64,000 nucleotides of DNA, taken from positions 186,001 to 250,000 of the forward strand of contig NZ_JAKGBW010000004.1 of assembly GCF_021556485.1 (NCBI RefSeq), read 5' to 3'. Source of the stretch: Oceanobacillus alkalisoli (GTDB lineage Bacteria; Bacillota; Bacilli; Bacillales; Amphibacillaceae). The translations under genes were made by a program, and so were the position numbers. How positions within the stretch are numbered: the first letter of the stretch is position 1; each line of letters starts with the position of its first letter. Positions 45,157 through 54,687 of the stretch are shown here, in pieces. A model generated the notes under the pieces. That model saw only the letters and a list, made by a program, of their open reading frames with translations, had not been told where the DNA came from and did no database searches.

Positions 45157-46827
45157 TTACATCTTCTCCGGTGCTGTTACGCCAATCAGGTTAAGTGCGT
45201 TGGCGATGGTGATGCGGATTGCTTTCATTAAAGCGATTCTTGCAGTAGTCCGTTCTGGCGCGTCGGAATCCAGCACTTTTTCCGCGTTATAGAAACTATG
45301 GAGCTGGGCTGCGAGCTCGAACACATAATTCGTTACGCGTTGCGGTGCATGCTTCTCCGCTGCGTCAGCGATCGTTTGCGGGAAGGAACCAAGTTTCATA
45401 AGGAGCTCCTGCTCTTTCTCCGATGTAAGCTGTGCAAAGTCAAACTCCCCATCCGTATTAAACCCTCTCGTTTCCGCCTGAGAAAGCATCGTACAGATCC
45501 GGGCATGGGCATATTGCACGTAATAGACCGGGTTTTCGTTCGATTGCGAACGAGCCAGATCCATATCGAAATCAAGCTGGGAATCGTTTGAGCGGGCAAC
45601 GAAGAAATAACGGGTCGCATCAATTCCAACCTCTTCCATCAGTTCACGCAAGCTCACTGCTTTTCCGGTACGTTTACTCATCCGGACCTTTTCCCCGCCT
45701 TCAAAGAGATTCACCATTTGAATGATCTTCACTTCCAGCTTGTCTGCCGGGTAACCAAGTGCCTGAATCGCGGCGTCCATACGGGCGACATAGCCGTGGT
45801 GGTCGGAACCCCAGACGTTGATGAGCTTATCAAAGCCACGATCCAATTTATTTTTATGATAGGCGATGTCTGGTGTCAAATACGTGTAGTTTCCGTCCTG
45901 TTTAATAATGACACGGTCCTTATCATCACCGAATTCAGTCGTCTTGAACCAAGTTGCCCCGTCTTCTTCGTAAACATATCCACCGTCTTTTAACTTCTCT
46001 ATGGCATTTGGAATTTGCTCATCTTCATATAACGTGCGCTCCGAGAACCAATTATCGAATACAACATGGAAGTCTTTCAAGTCACGTTCAATATTGCGCA
46101 GTGAAGCTTTTAATCCATATTCCTTCATGTATTCAAAGCGTTCTTCATGCGTTTTATCCAGCCACTTATTACCGTCTTCAGCGACAATTGCTTTTGCCAT
46201 ATCGATGATGGCTTGACCATGATAGCCGTCTTCCGGCATCTTGACATCTTCACCGAGCTCCTGCAAATAGCGTGCCTCAACCGAGAACCCTAGCTTATCG
46301 ATTTGGCCGCCGGCATCGTTAATATAATATTCCCGTTCGACATGATAGCCAGCCGCTGCAAGCAAACTGCTGAGCACGTCTCCATAAGCTGCACCGCGGG
46401 CATGTCCGAGGTGAAGGTCCCCAGTCGGGTTCACCGAAACAAATTCAACCTGAACACGCTCGCCTTTTCCAGCATCACTTTTCCCGTAATTCTCCTGCTG
46501 GTTCAAGATTGTCGGGATGATTTGCTCGAGAAGATCATTTTTCATAAAAAAGTTAATAAACCCAGGTCCGGCGATTTCAATTTTTTCAATCGATGCCTCT
46601 GTCTCGTTAATCTGTTTTACAATTTCGTCTGCAATCTGCCGTGGTGCTTTCTTGGCAATCCGGGCTAGCTGCATCGCAATATTCGTCGCAAAATCACCAT
46701 GGGATTTATCTTTTGGTTTCTCTAAAATAACTTCCGGAAGTTCTTCTGCGCTTGCTAACCTTGAGGCGAGCACGGCTTCCGAAATTGCCTGTTTCAGCTT
46801 CTGTTCTGTCTGTTCCAATACGTTCAT
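45157..46827 (-). CDS. argS: Arginyl-tRNA synthetase
   Basis: Class I synthetase (556 aa). HIGH motif HLGHARGA in [18 protein letters not shown] variant RMSKRTG, N-terminal Add-1 tRNA-recognition domain and C-terminal DALR anticodon-binding domain. Its ATG overlaps the ywiB stop (ATGA), so the pair is translationally coupled. Confidence 0.97.
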   Translation of the reverse strand: MNVLEQTEQKLKQAISEAVLASRLASAEELPEVILEKPKDKSHGDFATNIAMQLARIAKKAPRQIADEIVKQINETEASIEKIEIAGPGFINFFMKNDLLEQIIPTILNQQENYGKSDAGKGERVQVEFVSVNPTGDLHLGHARGAAYGDVLSSLLAAAGYHVEREYYINDAGGQIDKLGFSVEARYLQELGEDVKMPEDGYHGQAIIDMAKAIVAEDGNKWLDKTHEERFEYMKEYGLKASLRNIERDLKDFHVVFDNWFSERTLYEDEQIPNAIEKLKDGGYVYEEDGATWFKTTEFGDDKDRVIIKQDGNYTYLTPDIAYHKNKLDRGFDKLINVWGSDHHGYVARMDAAIQALGYPADKLEVKIIQMVNLFEGGEKVRMSKRTGKAVSLRELMEEVGIDATRYFFVARSNDSQLDFDMDLARSQSNENPVYYVQYAHARICTMLSQAETRGFNTDGEFDFAQLTSEKEQELLMKLGSFPQTIADAAEKHAPQRVTNYVFELAAQLHSFYNAEKVLDSDAPERTTARIALMKAIRITIANALNLIGVTAPEKM

Positions 46828-47261
46828 TCAGGATCCTCCTCTATCATCATTAACTCTAATGTATGCTTTCGTTCGTCTTGTCCATTTAGCTTAACCGTAT
46901 AATCCAGGTTCAGCCGTGCTGGTATGCCGTGCCCCAATGGCTGATACATCATCAGTTGCGTAAATGTTTCCATATGAAGGTTTCCGTGTGGGTGTTTGTA
47001 GACATTTTCCGTTATTTGACCGAGGCGGAATTGCTGATGCATCGAGATTCCACCGCTTCGTTTAATCGTCACTTTCCCTTTCTGGATGGTGACGAGGGTT
47101 GAGATTTCCACATCATCTATTTTTTCTTCAAACCTTAGCACATCCAGCTTACCTTTCCGAAAAAATACGCCGGTTGATTTTATATGATTTACTTCCTTAT
47201 CCGAAGCATCCTGAATCTTCATCTTTAGTTGAATCGCAACTCGCTTTTCTGGCTCGTTCAT
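46824..47261 (-). CDS. ywiB: DUF1934 beta-barrel protein YwiB
   Basis: 145 aa, family of unknown function with a calycin-like barrel. Nearly all predicted beta strands; [22 protein letters not shown] is the conserved C-terminal strand pair. It overlaps argS by 4 nt, an arrangement conserved in Bacilli. Promoter at 47294-47323. Confidence 0.88.
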   Translation of the reverse strand: MNEPEKRVAIQLKMKIQDASDKEVNHIKSTGVFFRKGKLDVLRFEEKIDDVEISTLVTIQKGKVTIKRSGGISMHQQFRLGQITENVYKHPHGNLHMETFTQLMMYQPLGHGIPARLNLDYTVKLNGQDERKHTLELMMIEEDPE

Positions 47262-47293
47262 CCTATCGCCTTTCCTTTTTGAATAATGTCCTT

Positions 47294-47323
47294 ATTATAT
47301 CGGTAAGTTGGCTAAGGTTTCAA
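47294..47323 (-). promoter_or_regulatory. Sigma-A promoter of ywiB-argS
   Basis: TTGAAA (47318-47323), 18 nt, perfect TATAAT (47294-47299). Confidence 0.7.
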
Positions 47324-47499
47324 TAAAAAGCTGTGTTTTTCTTTTACCGACGCTCTGCTGGCTACTTTTTGGACATTTTCCAAGCTATGTTGGATAAACA
47401 ACAGAAGGGCAAAACTATTGGTGTTCAGTGGCGTCAATCCGGTTTATCCTTGATTCATAAGGGTTTCAGAAGGATGCACAACGATTGTGCAAGAGTAAA

Positions 47500-47763
47500 C
47501 CTGCAAGTTGTATTTGATATTCCTGGAATATAACCTGCATTGAGACGGATTAATTTCTATTCATCATAACCACCTTACCAGTTCAGTTGCCCAGTGGACG
47601 GTGACTCCTGCGGGAACAGCACGAGCCTGGAAACCCCTTAGTGCTTAGCCCGAGGAGGCTTTAGCAGTGCTTAAGGATGCGCATCCGTCCACCGGGCAGG
47701 GCAACTGAACGGTGATTAGAGAGCGAACCATGAGAAAGTGCAGATCACTTACGCTGAATGAAA
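47500..47763 (+). mobile_element. Half copy of the composite palindromic element
   Basis: Carries linker-like sequence (about 47507-47580), core 2 (47581-47710, arms GTTCAGTTGCCCAGTG / CCGGGCA-GGGCAACTGAAC with a 5-6 nt duplication) and the end motif CTTACGCTGAATGAAA (47748-47763). Core 1 is missing. The rest of the 47262-47823 gap (47324-47500) shows nothing else I can identify. Confidence 0.6.
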
Positions 47764-47901
47764 GGGATAGGTTTTGGGGTGTTTTTTCTAATGACACTAG
47801 GAATCAGCTAATTGTTGTAGATTGTGAAAGTTGAGTTGAAAAGTTTAAAAAAGCTGCGTTCTTCCCATACTGTGAGAAAAGCCAAGTTTAGGGAGATGGG
47901 C

Positions 47902-49941
47902 GTGGTGAAGAGGCGGAGGAAATTTCGGTTGCTGTGGCGGCTGGTGCGTGTTGGTTTTTATATGGTCGCTGGATTGATTCTTTGCGCAGTTGCTTTCTTA
48001 GCGTTCGTTTATCTCATAGGTCCACCCCCGATGGAAGGGGAAGAGAATACGGAGATTTTCAGCAAGAATGAGACGGTAATTGGGGTAGAGAGCGGGATGG
48101 AGAACCGGAATTGGGTCGAACTGGATGACATGTCGGAAAAAGTGACGGCAGCGACAGTTTTGATTGAGGACCATCATTTTTATGATCATCATGGTTTTGA
48201 TTTCATACGGATTGGCGGAGCGATTATTAACAATATCCGGTCCGGATCACTACGGGAGGGCGCGAGTACGATCACCCAGCAGCTTGCACGGAATTTATAT
48301 TTGACCCATGAAAAAACATGGATCCGTAAATTGAAGGAAGCTTATTATACGGTTCGACTTGAGATGTATTATACGAAGGATGAAATTTTAGAAGGTTATT
48401 TGAACACGATTTATTACGGGCATGGGGCTTATGGGATTGAGGCTGCGAGTGAGTATTTCTTCGGGAAAACGCAAACTAACCTCTCTTACGCGGAGGCCGC
48501 GATGCTTGTCGGGATTCCTAAAGGACCGACGTATTATTCACCTTTTAATAACGAAGAGAACGCTGAAGCACGGAAGGAACTGATTTTAAAACGTTTATGG
48601 CAGGAAAAGATAATCGATGACGCGACATATCATACAGCAATACGAGAAAATCTCGAGTACCGGACAGATAGAGATGGGGTACATGAAGAATTTGCCGGGC
48701 ATTTTCAGGATATGGCGGTGAAAGAGGCAGCTAAGATTCTAGGAGTGACGGAGCAATTGATTCGCGCAGGTGGTTATGAGCTCTATACGACGATGGATGA
48801 AACCGTTCAGGAACAGGTAGAAACGGCCATGAAGGAAATTATTCCAGAAACGACGGAACTTGAGTCGGCGGTCTTCTCGGTGGATATCCATTCTGGAGGA
48901 GTCCTCGCTCTTGCTGGTGGAAGAAGCTATCAGACGAGTGAATTCAACCGGGTGCAGCATGCTTTTCGGATGCCGGGCTCTAGTTTTAAGCCATTTTTAT
49001 ATTACGCTGCACTGGAGAACGGCTTTACATCGCTGACAAAATTAATGAGCGAACCGACTACATTCCGGCTCGGGAATGGGAAGGTGTATGAGCCAGGAAA
49101 TTTCAATCATTATTATGCATACGGACCGATTACACTCGCTGAAGCAATCGCGCTTTCTGATAATGTGTATGCTGTCCGCACGAATTTGCAGCTCGGGGTG
49201 GAACGATTCGCACAGACAGCTAAAGTTTTCGGATTTGAAAAAGAACTGCCAGCCGTCCCCTCCCTCGCCCTTGGAACCGCGTCTGTTACATTAGAGGAGC
49301 TCGTCACGGCTTACGGGATGCTTGGAAATGGCGGCAAGGAGCTTGAGACATATACGATTGAGAAAATTACAGATAAAAATGGACGAGTGCTTTATGAACG
49401 AGAAAATGAAAGCCTGCAGCAAGTGTTAAATGAACGGACAAGCTTTATTTTGACCCAGCTCCTTGCCGGTATTTTTGAACCGAAGCTGAATGGGTATATG
49501 CCTGTTACCGGAAGTACAATTTCTGACCAGCTAACAAGGATTTACGCGGGGAAGTCAGGGACGACAAAAGCGGATAACTGGATGATTGGCTATAGTCCCA
49601 GCATCGCGACTGGAGTTTGGACGGGGTATGATGACCACCGGGACATTACAGCGGTTCAGGAAACGACGTATGCGAAGGAAATTTGGGCACGTGTAATGGA
49701 AAAAGCGCATGAAGGTGAAGCACAGGAAAATTTCCCGATGCCAAATGGAGTCGTTGGCGTCCCGATTGATCTTGAGACAGGTTTACGAGCGACTCCCTAT
49801 TGTGGGGAGAATCTGATGATGTATTTTGAAAAAGGGACGGAGCCAGTTGATTATTGTGAGCCAACCATTGCTCCAGAACCGGAAGATGAAAATCCTGATG
49901 ACGGGTTGTTTAAAAAGTGGTTTGATCTGTTATTTGAGTAG
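47902..49941 (+). CDS. pbpG: Class A penicillin-binding protein (PbpG/PBP2d-like)
   Basis: Bifunctional transglycosylase/transpeptidase, 679 aa with this start. Cytoplasmic basic segment, one membrane anchor, GT51 domain (EDHHFYDHHGFD, GASTITQQLARNLYL), transpeptidase motifs SSFK, SDN and KSGTT. Acidic tail EPEPEDENPDDG. GTG at 47902 is 6 nt after AGGGAG; a GTG at 47824 has no SD. Its place before ywhD matches B. subtilis pbpG, a sigma-F-dependent gene for spore peptidoglycan; I did not find a clear sigma-F promoter here. Confidence 0.9.
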   Translation: MVKRRRKFRLLWRLVRVGFYMVAGLILCAVAFLAFVYLIGPPPMEGEENTEIFSKNETVIGVESGMENRNWVELDDMSEKVTAATVLIEDHHFYDHHGFDFIRIGGAIINNIRSGSLREGASTITQQLARNLYLTHEKTWIRKLKEAYYTVRLEMYYTKDEILEGYLNTIYYGHGAYGIEAASEYFFGKTQTNLSYAEAAMLVGIPKGPTYYSPFNNEENAEARKELILKRLWQEKIIDDATYHTAIRENLEYRTDRDGVHEEFAGHFQDMAVKEAAKILGVTEQLIRAGGYELYTTMDETVQEQVETAMKEIIPETTELESAVFSVDIHSGGVLALAGGRSYQTSEFNRVQHAFRMPGSSFKPFLYYAALENGFTSLTKLMSEPTTFRLGNGKVYEPGNFNHYYAYGPITLAEAIALSDNVYAVRTNLQLGVERFAQTAKVFGFEKELPAVPSLALGTASVTLEELVTAYGMLGNGGKELETYTIEKITDKNGRVLYERENESLQQVLNERTSFILTQLLAGIFEPKLNGYMPVTGSTISDQLTRIYAGKSGTTKADNWMIGYSPSIATGVWTGYDDHRDITAVQETTYAKEIWARVMEKAHEGEAQENFPMPNGVVGVPIDLETGLRATPYCGENLMMYFEKGTEPVDYCEPTIAPEPEDENPDDGLFKKWFDLLFE

Positions 49942-50004
49942 CTGTTACGCGGGTAAGGTTGACGAATACCGAGAATACCTGTACCATTGTATGCGATGTA
50001 AATA

Positions 50005-50165
50005 GACCTTCGTTAGGTAAGGCTCCTGTGTTGGAGATACGCTACTGCCCAAAAATGTCCAAAGACGCCAATGGGTCAACAAGTTCCATCGACATAAGGT
50101 GGTTTTTAATGTAGCTGGATATCATTCCTATGCCACACAGTGCTAAAGCTCTACGATTGGAGGAA
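50005..50165 (+). ncRNA. M-box magnesium riboswitch (ykoK leader)
   Basis: The conserved M-box text is present in order: CTTCGTTAGGTAAGGCTCC, GGAGATACGCTACTGCCC, CAAAGACGCCAATGGGTCA, CATCGACATAAGGTGG, and GTGCTAAAGCTCTACGATTG. Followed 60 nt later by an intrinsic terminator, then mgtE. High Mg2+ should favour termination. Confidence 0.97.
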
Positions 50166-50226
50166 ATTTGATAAGCTTTTTTAACTGTGTTCGTAATCGG
50201 AACTCTTCTTAATAATGCTTTTTTCA

Positions 50227-50258
50227 ATACACCTTCTAGCCGTAGAAGGTGTATTTTT
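50227..50258 (+). terminator. Expression-platform terminator of the M-box
   Basis: ATACACCTTCTA / TAGAAGGTGTAT perfect 12 bp stem, 4 nt loop, then TTTTTAATTTT. Confidence 0.93.
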
Positions 50259-50421
50259 AATTTTACTTAGAAAGGATGTGGGATAGATTGGATCTTCTTC
50301 CCGAACCCAATTCGGAATCATATTGTTGCAGCATGATGGAAAAGATTAAACAATTCAGGAGTCTATTCTCACATAAAGATTTTAATACAGCAGATTGACT
50401 CCTGCCAAGGAGGAAATGATG

Positions 50422-51783
50422 ATGGTTAAACTAACAAAAAAAACACGGGAACAATATACGAAGTTAATTTTAGATGAGTTAAATGCTGGCGAAAAGGAAA
50501 TGTTTCGCAATACCTTCTTGGATTTACATCCATCCGATCAGCTTGATATTTTCGTAACATTGGATAGTGACGCCAGGAGACGATGTTATTCCTATCTTAC
50601 ACCAAAGGAATTTGCGGAGATTTTTGGCGGGTTAGACATATCCGACCAAAAACTCTTCTTTTTAGAGTTGGATGAAAACTATTCGATTCGGATGTTTAAT
50701 CAAATGTTTACAGATGATGTTGTGAACTTTTTGACAGAAATTAACATCGAGCGAGCGGAAGATATTTTACTGCAAATGGATGAAGAAAAAGCCGAGAAAA
50801 TAAAAAGTTTGCTGTCCTATGCTCCGGAAACCGCTGGAGCGATTATGACAAAAGAACTGATCAGCATTTCCTCTACGGATACGACTGCCGATGTATTGGA
50901 TATGCTCCGAAAAGAGGCACCAAGCGCCGAAAGCATTTATTATCTTTATGTAGTCGATGGGGACGGGATACTTGTAGGGGTCGTCTCTTTAAGAGACCTG
51001 ATCATCGCTTCACCAAACGAGATTGTCAAAGATATGATGACGACAAGAACAGTGTCCGTTCCTGAGGATATGGATCAGGAAGATGTTGGGAGACTGATTA
51101 AGAAGTATGACTTCCTTGCTGTTCCTGTTGTTTCCAAAGATAATCATCTGCTCGGTATTGTGACATTTGATGATGTTATGGATATCCTGGAAGAAGAAGT
51201 TACCGAAGACTTTGGAGAAATTTCAGCCACTAAAGGAGCAACAGATCTGACGCTAAGTCCATTTACAGCTGCTAAAAAACGTGCACCTTGGATTATCGTG
51301 CTCATGTTCTTTGGATTAGTTACCGGGGGTGTGATCGGACAATTCGAGGAAACACTGGAAGCCGTCGTCGTGCTTGCTGCTTTTATTCCGATGATTATGG
51401 GATCTGCCGGGAATATCGGAACCCAGTCACTAGCTGTTGCCGTGCGCGGGTTAGCACTTGAAACGATCGAGGATGGCGGTTTTTGGAAAATGATCAGGCG
51501 GGAATTCAGTACCGGATTTATGATTGGAATTATTTGCATGGTGCTTATCAGCATTATGATTACTATTTTATATGGCAATTGGATGCTAGCGTTAATTGTT
51601 GGTGTTTCCATTCTTTGTACATTTGGTATTTCGGCTGTCATTGGCTCAACCATTCCGTTACTCATTAATAAGCTGAAACTTGACCCAGCAATCGCATCCG
51701 GTCCTTTCATTACAACGGTCAATGACATTGTCGGTCTTCTTATTTATTTTTCAATCGCAACCTCTATGATGGCGTATTTATAA
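50422..51783 (+). CDS. mgtE: Magnesium transporter MgtE
   Basis: Mg2+-gated channel (453 aa). N domain (about 1-125), tandem CBS domains (about 130-250; PETAGAIMT, YDFLAVPVV), plug helix, then five membrane helices with GSAGNIGTQS and the conserved pore segment ending VNDIVGLLIYF. Three ATGs in a row follow AGGAGG; the third gives 8 nt spacing. Controlled by the M-box upstream. Such a gene is not found here in B. subtilis. Confidence 0.95.
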   Translation: MVKLTKKTREQYTKLILDELNAGEKEMFRNTFLDLHPSDQLDIFVTLDSDARRRCYSYLTPKEFAEIFGGLDISDQKLFFLELDENYSIRMFNQMFTDDVVNFLTEINIERAEDILLQMDEEKAEKIKSLLSYAPETAGAIMTKELISISSTDTTADVLDMLRKEAPSAESIYYLYVVDGDGILVGVVSLRDLIIASPNEIVKDMMTTRTVSVPEDMDQEDVGRLIKKYDFLAVPVVSKDNHLLGIVTFDDVMDILEEEVTEDFGEISATKGATDLTLSPFTAAKKRAPWIIVLMFFGLVTGGVIGQFEETLEAVVVLAAFIPMIMGSAGNIGTQSLAVAVRGLALETIEDGGFWKMIRREFSTGFMIGIICMVLISIMITILYGNWMLALIVGVSILCTFGISAVIGSTIPLLINKLKLDPAIASGPFITTVNDIVGLLIYFSIATSMMAYL

Positions 51784-51837
51784 AAAACCAACTTTCGCAC
51801 CTAAAATAGGAAAGCAAATCAACCTTATTTAACATTC

Positions 51838-51976
51838 TAATTGTCGTTCAGTTGCCGGAGGACGGATGCGCATCCTTAGGCACTGCTAGAGCCTCCTCGG
51901 GCTGGCGCCCTGCGAAAAGCGAGAGGTGTCTGGACTGCGGGCTCTCGAAAGAATGTTGCGCTAACGCTGAATGAAA
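51838..51976 (-). mobile_element. Internal-deletion derivative of the composite element
   Basis: Left part is core 2 text (GTTCAGTTGCC, GGACGGATGCGCATCC, AGCCTCCTCGGGC); right part is core 1 text (GAGAGGTGTCTGGACTGCGG) and the end motif CTAACGCTGAATGAAA (51961-51976). The junction falls near the CCTCCTCG word shared by both cores. Confidence 0.6.
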
Positions 51977-51984
51977 GTAAAGTT

Positions 51985-51997
51985 AATGAAATTCATT
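51985..51997. repeat. Solitary 13 bp palindrome AATGAAATTCATT
   Basis: Identical to 21372-21384 and to the ends of the mntP-flanking elements; lies 8 nt after the composite-element remnant. Confidence 0.45.
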
Positions 51998-52032
51998 CAA
52001 GTGTAAACAAAGATAGGATTTTAGATAAAAAA

Positions 52033-52082
52033 TAACCAACAAGCAGTGAATGTCCAGTTCAGCTACTGTTGGTTACTTTTTT
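52033..52082 (+). terminator. Probable terminator of mgtE
   Basis: TAACCAACA / TGTTGGTTA arms (52033-52041, 52067-52075) followed by CTTTTTTG. Long loop of 25 nt. A-run on the other side may allow use by ywhD read-through. Confidence 0.6.
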
Positions 52083-52187
52083 GTCCTAGTAATACATAAA
52101 CGTCCGTGCATACTCATTTTACAAAGTTCCACGTTAAAGTACAACTTTTTATCTTCATTTTCAATATTCGTCACAATTTGTTCACTT

Positions 52188-52700
52188 TTAGAGATCGAAA
52201 GCAGTTTTCAATTCATCCGACGAGTTGTTCCACATTTCTTCGTTGAAATCGATTAAGTAATCGCGCAGTAATTGCTTGGAGTGGGCATCCATATGATCAA
52301 CGACAATTTTTCCTTTTAAGGATTGTTCCATATGTTTGACATGCTCCCCCATCGATTTATAGGCGCGTTTAATCTCCCTGTCCACACGGATTTCGCTTGC
52401 GGCAACTCCTCCATAATAGGTCCCCTGTTCGTTACGGTCAAGGTTCACCCACACGATCCAGTACAGCTTCCCGTTCGGCACTTCTTCTTTATTTCGAATC
52501 CATTTCACCCGGCGCTCGACATCACTGCGGGCATGCATCGCGTTCATGTCAACATATGCTTTATTTTCATTCGGGTCGACAATAACGGACGACATGTTTT
52601 CGAGGCTGATCACCCCTGCTCCATATCCACCGTGTCCATCGGTTGAGTCATCTTTAATGATCGTAAAACGATTTTTCTTTTTCTTCTGTTCATCGTCCAT
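52188..52700 (-). CDS. ywhD: YwhD family protein
   Basis: 170 aa, conserved in Bacilli, function unknown. Soluble alpha/beta protein with motifs GGYGAGVISLENMSSVIVD, YWIVWVNLDRNEQGTYYGGVAASEIRVDREIKRAYKSM. ATG at 52700 follows GGAAGGGAG; a longer frame would run through the repeat 52738-52798. Downstream of ywgA. Confidence 0.88.
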   Translation of the reverse strand: MDDEQKKKKNRFTIIKDDSTDGHGGYGAGVISLENMSSVIVDPNENKAYVDMNAMHARSDVERRVKWIRNKEEVPNGKLYWIVWVNLDRNEQGTYYGGVAASEIRVDREIKRAYKSMGEHVKHMEQSLKGKIVVDHMDAHSKQLLRDYLIDFNEEMWNNSSDELKTAFDL

Positions 52701-52737
52701 TTGAATAACTCCCTTCCTGATATTTTTGATTTGGCAC

Positions 52738-52798
52738 GTGGGGTCAGAGCATCTGCCCCACTTCCGGGTGGGACAAGTGCTCTGACCCCACAATCCAG
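52738..52798 (-). repeat. Stop-proximal GGGGTCAGAG hairpin after ywgA
   Basis: TGGGGTCAGAGCACTTGTCCCAC and its near-complement form a hairpin that begins next to the ywgA stop and separates ywgA from ywhD. Confidence 0.7.
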
Positions 52799-53296
52799 TC
52801 ACGTGCTGCGTATTTGTTTGATGAATTGGTAGGCTTCGGTTATTTCTGCTTCGGTGAAGTTTTGTTTTGGTTTCATTTTATGCAGTTTTTCGATTTGCTC
52901 GCATTTTTCCAGGTGTTCAAAGTAAAGGATGGTCGAGACAAGTTCGAGAAATCTGGAGCTACGTGATTGCAGCAGTTCCGTTTTATCTGTCATGTCCGGC
53001 ATATCAAGGGTAAATTGTTCAAGAAAACCCTCGCCCGCTCGTGTGACATTGTAATGATACTGGAAATAATTTGCTTTATCTTCCCGTGTCTCCTCTATAA
53101 ATCCAAGATTACAAAGCTCTTCCACCCGTAAGGTCAGCTCTTCAGAGTATGGTCCATAGAAATGGAATTGATATTTCTCTTCGAATGGGACCGCAGATTT
53201 TTGTAAAATATAAATCATTTTTTGCAATTTTTTCCGCCCCGTAATCCCACCTGTCACGCGAAAAAAGTGAATCAGTTTTGCATGATTAATCAACAT
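52799..53296 (-). CDS. ywgA: YwgA family protein
   Basis: 165 aa; the N-terminal part (GGITGRKKLQKMIYILQKS, FYGPYSEELTLRVEELCNLGFIEE) looks like a winged-helix fold of the type seen in antitoxin/phage SocA-like proteins. Function unknown. ATG at 53296 lies inside the ywfO 3' end (11 nt overlap), with GGGAGAG as SD. Confidence 0.87.
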   Translation of the reverse strand: MLINHAKLIHFFRVTGGITGRKKLQKMIYILQKSAVPFEEKYQFHFYGPYSEELTLRVEELCNLGFIEETREDKANYFQYHYNVTRAGEGFLEQFTLDMPDMTDKTELLQSRSSRFLELVSTILYFEHLEKCEQIEKLHKMKPKQNFTEAEITEAYQFIKQIRST

Positions 53297-54632
53297 TACT
53301 AGTCTCTCCCTGCCCATAAAGAATTTCCATAATTGCTTCTTTAACCCGCCTATCTGCCAGGCCCTTCAGCAAGTCTCCGGGGAAATATAATTTATGATCG
53401 GTCCGTTTTTTCCCTGATATGGATTCAACAATATCGGAATGCCGGGATAATTCCTTCAAATCCCCATTTGGCATCTGCAAGTGGATCGGCAATCGTTCTT
53501 CCTCTTCCCCCGGCCGGTAAAAATCATACGGTAAATCAGAGGAGGAATCGACGACTAAATAATATTCCGGATCAATACCAGCCTGCTTGAATAGTGTGAT
53601 GAGTTCCAGGTAGTCATTCATTTGTAAATTCGGGTTGAATTCCACATATTTAAACAGCCTGCGATTCATGAATCGCTCGCAGAGATCGCTTAATATAGCA
53701 TCCTCTTCCTCCTGCCAGAGATGGAAATAATATTGGACGATGGTTTCATCAAGCTTCACATAATCTGCCAGCGTTACATTTTCCTCGAAAAAGGAAATAA
53801 AATGAGTCGGTTCCAGCTTGAAGTCATAATCCGGATCTTGGTATAGTGCTTTTGCCCGCTGGAAGATTTTTGATAAAATCACCTCAGCACTGCGGGTTAC
53901 CGGATGAAAGTATACTTGCCAGTACATCTGGTAGCGGCTCATGATATAATCTTCCACCGCATGCATCCCCGTCGATTTGATTACAACTTGGTCCTCAATC
54001 GGCCGCATAACACGGAGAATCCGTTCCATATCAAAATGACCGTAGCTCACTCCAGTATAATAAGCATCCCGCTGCAGATAATCCATTCGATCCGCATCAA
54101 TCTGACTGGATATCAAGCTGACAACAAGTTGGTCTTCATATGTTTTCCCAATAACATCGGCAACACGACCGGGAAAGTCAGGGGCCACCCGCCGCAAAAC
54201 TTCATTTACCTTTGTTTTCCCCACAATGATTGCTTGTGTAAAATCCTCGTGATCCAGTCTGAAAACCTTCTCAAAGGAATGGGAAAACGGACCGTGACCT
54301 AAGTCATGAAGCAATGCTGCAGAAAGGCAAAGCAGGCGCTCCTCATTATTCCAATGCTCGCGGTCTTTGAAATTATTCAGGATCCGCCGGACGATTTCAT
54401 AGACCCCGAGAGAATGGTTAAAACGACTATGTTCCGCTCCGTGAAACGTCAGATTGGTCGTACCAAGCTGCTTGATGCGACGCAACCGCTGGAATTCGGG
54501 AGTAGCGATTAAATCCCAGATGACGCGATCCTGAACATGAACATATCGGTGGACCGGATCTTTAAAAACCTTCTCCTCTGATAACTTTTCATCTTTATAT
54601 GCCAAATTTTCCACCCGTTTCTTTTCGGTCAT
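53286..54632 (-). CDS. ywfO: HD-domain dNTP triphosphohydrolase family protein YwfO
   Basis: 448 aa. HD metal ligands: His in SRFNHSLGVYE, HD in LLHDLGHGPFSHSFE and Asp in QIDADRMDYLQRDAYYTG, the pattern of SAMHD1/dGTPase-like enzymes. The C-terminal third is less conserved. Upstream there is no SD; a TATAAT lies only about 11 nt before the ATG within a 20 bp palindrome, so transcription may start at or near the start codon. Confidence 0.9.
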   Translation of the reverse strand: MTEKKRVENLAYKDEKLSEEKVFKDPVHRYVHVQDRVIWDLIATPEFQRLRRIKQLGTTNLTFHGAEHSRFNHSLGVYEIVRRILNNFKDREHWNNEERLLCLSAALLHDLGHGPFSHSFEKVFRLDHEDFTQAIIVGKTKVNEVLRRVAPDFPGRVADVIGKTYEDQLVVSLISSQIDADRMDYLQRDAYYTGVSYGHFDMERILRVMRPIEDQVVIKSTGMHAVEDYIMSRYQMYWQVYFHPVTRSAEVILSKIFQRAKALYQDPDYDFKLEPTHFISFFEENVTLADYVKLDETIVQYYFHLWQEEEDAILSDLCERFMNRRLFKYVEFNPNLQMNDYLELITLFKQAGIDPEYYLVVDSSSDLPYDFYRPGEEEERLPIHLQMPNGDLKELSRHSDIVESISGKKRTDHKLYFPGDLLKGLADRRVKEAIMEILYGQGETSNVD

Positions 54633-54637
54633 TGTTC

Positions 54638-54657
54638 AATCTATTATATAATAGATT
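54638..54657. promoter_or_regulatory. 20 bp perfect palindrome between ywfO and lipL
   Basis: AATCTATTATATAATAGATT in a 55 nt divergent spacer. It contains a -10-like TATAAT on each strand (54647-54652 on +, 54643-54648 on -). No good -35 on either side. Confidence 0.5.
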
Positions 54658-54687
54658 CGTACAGGAAAAAAGGATAAGGAGATAACG

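Noticed and set aside
47333-47533. 66-codon open frame before pbpG
   Set aside because: No SD, no family resemblance, ends inside element-derived sequence.
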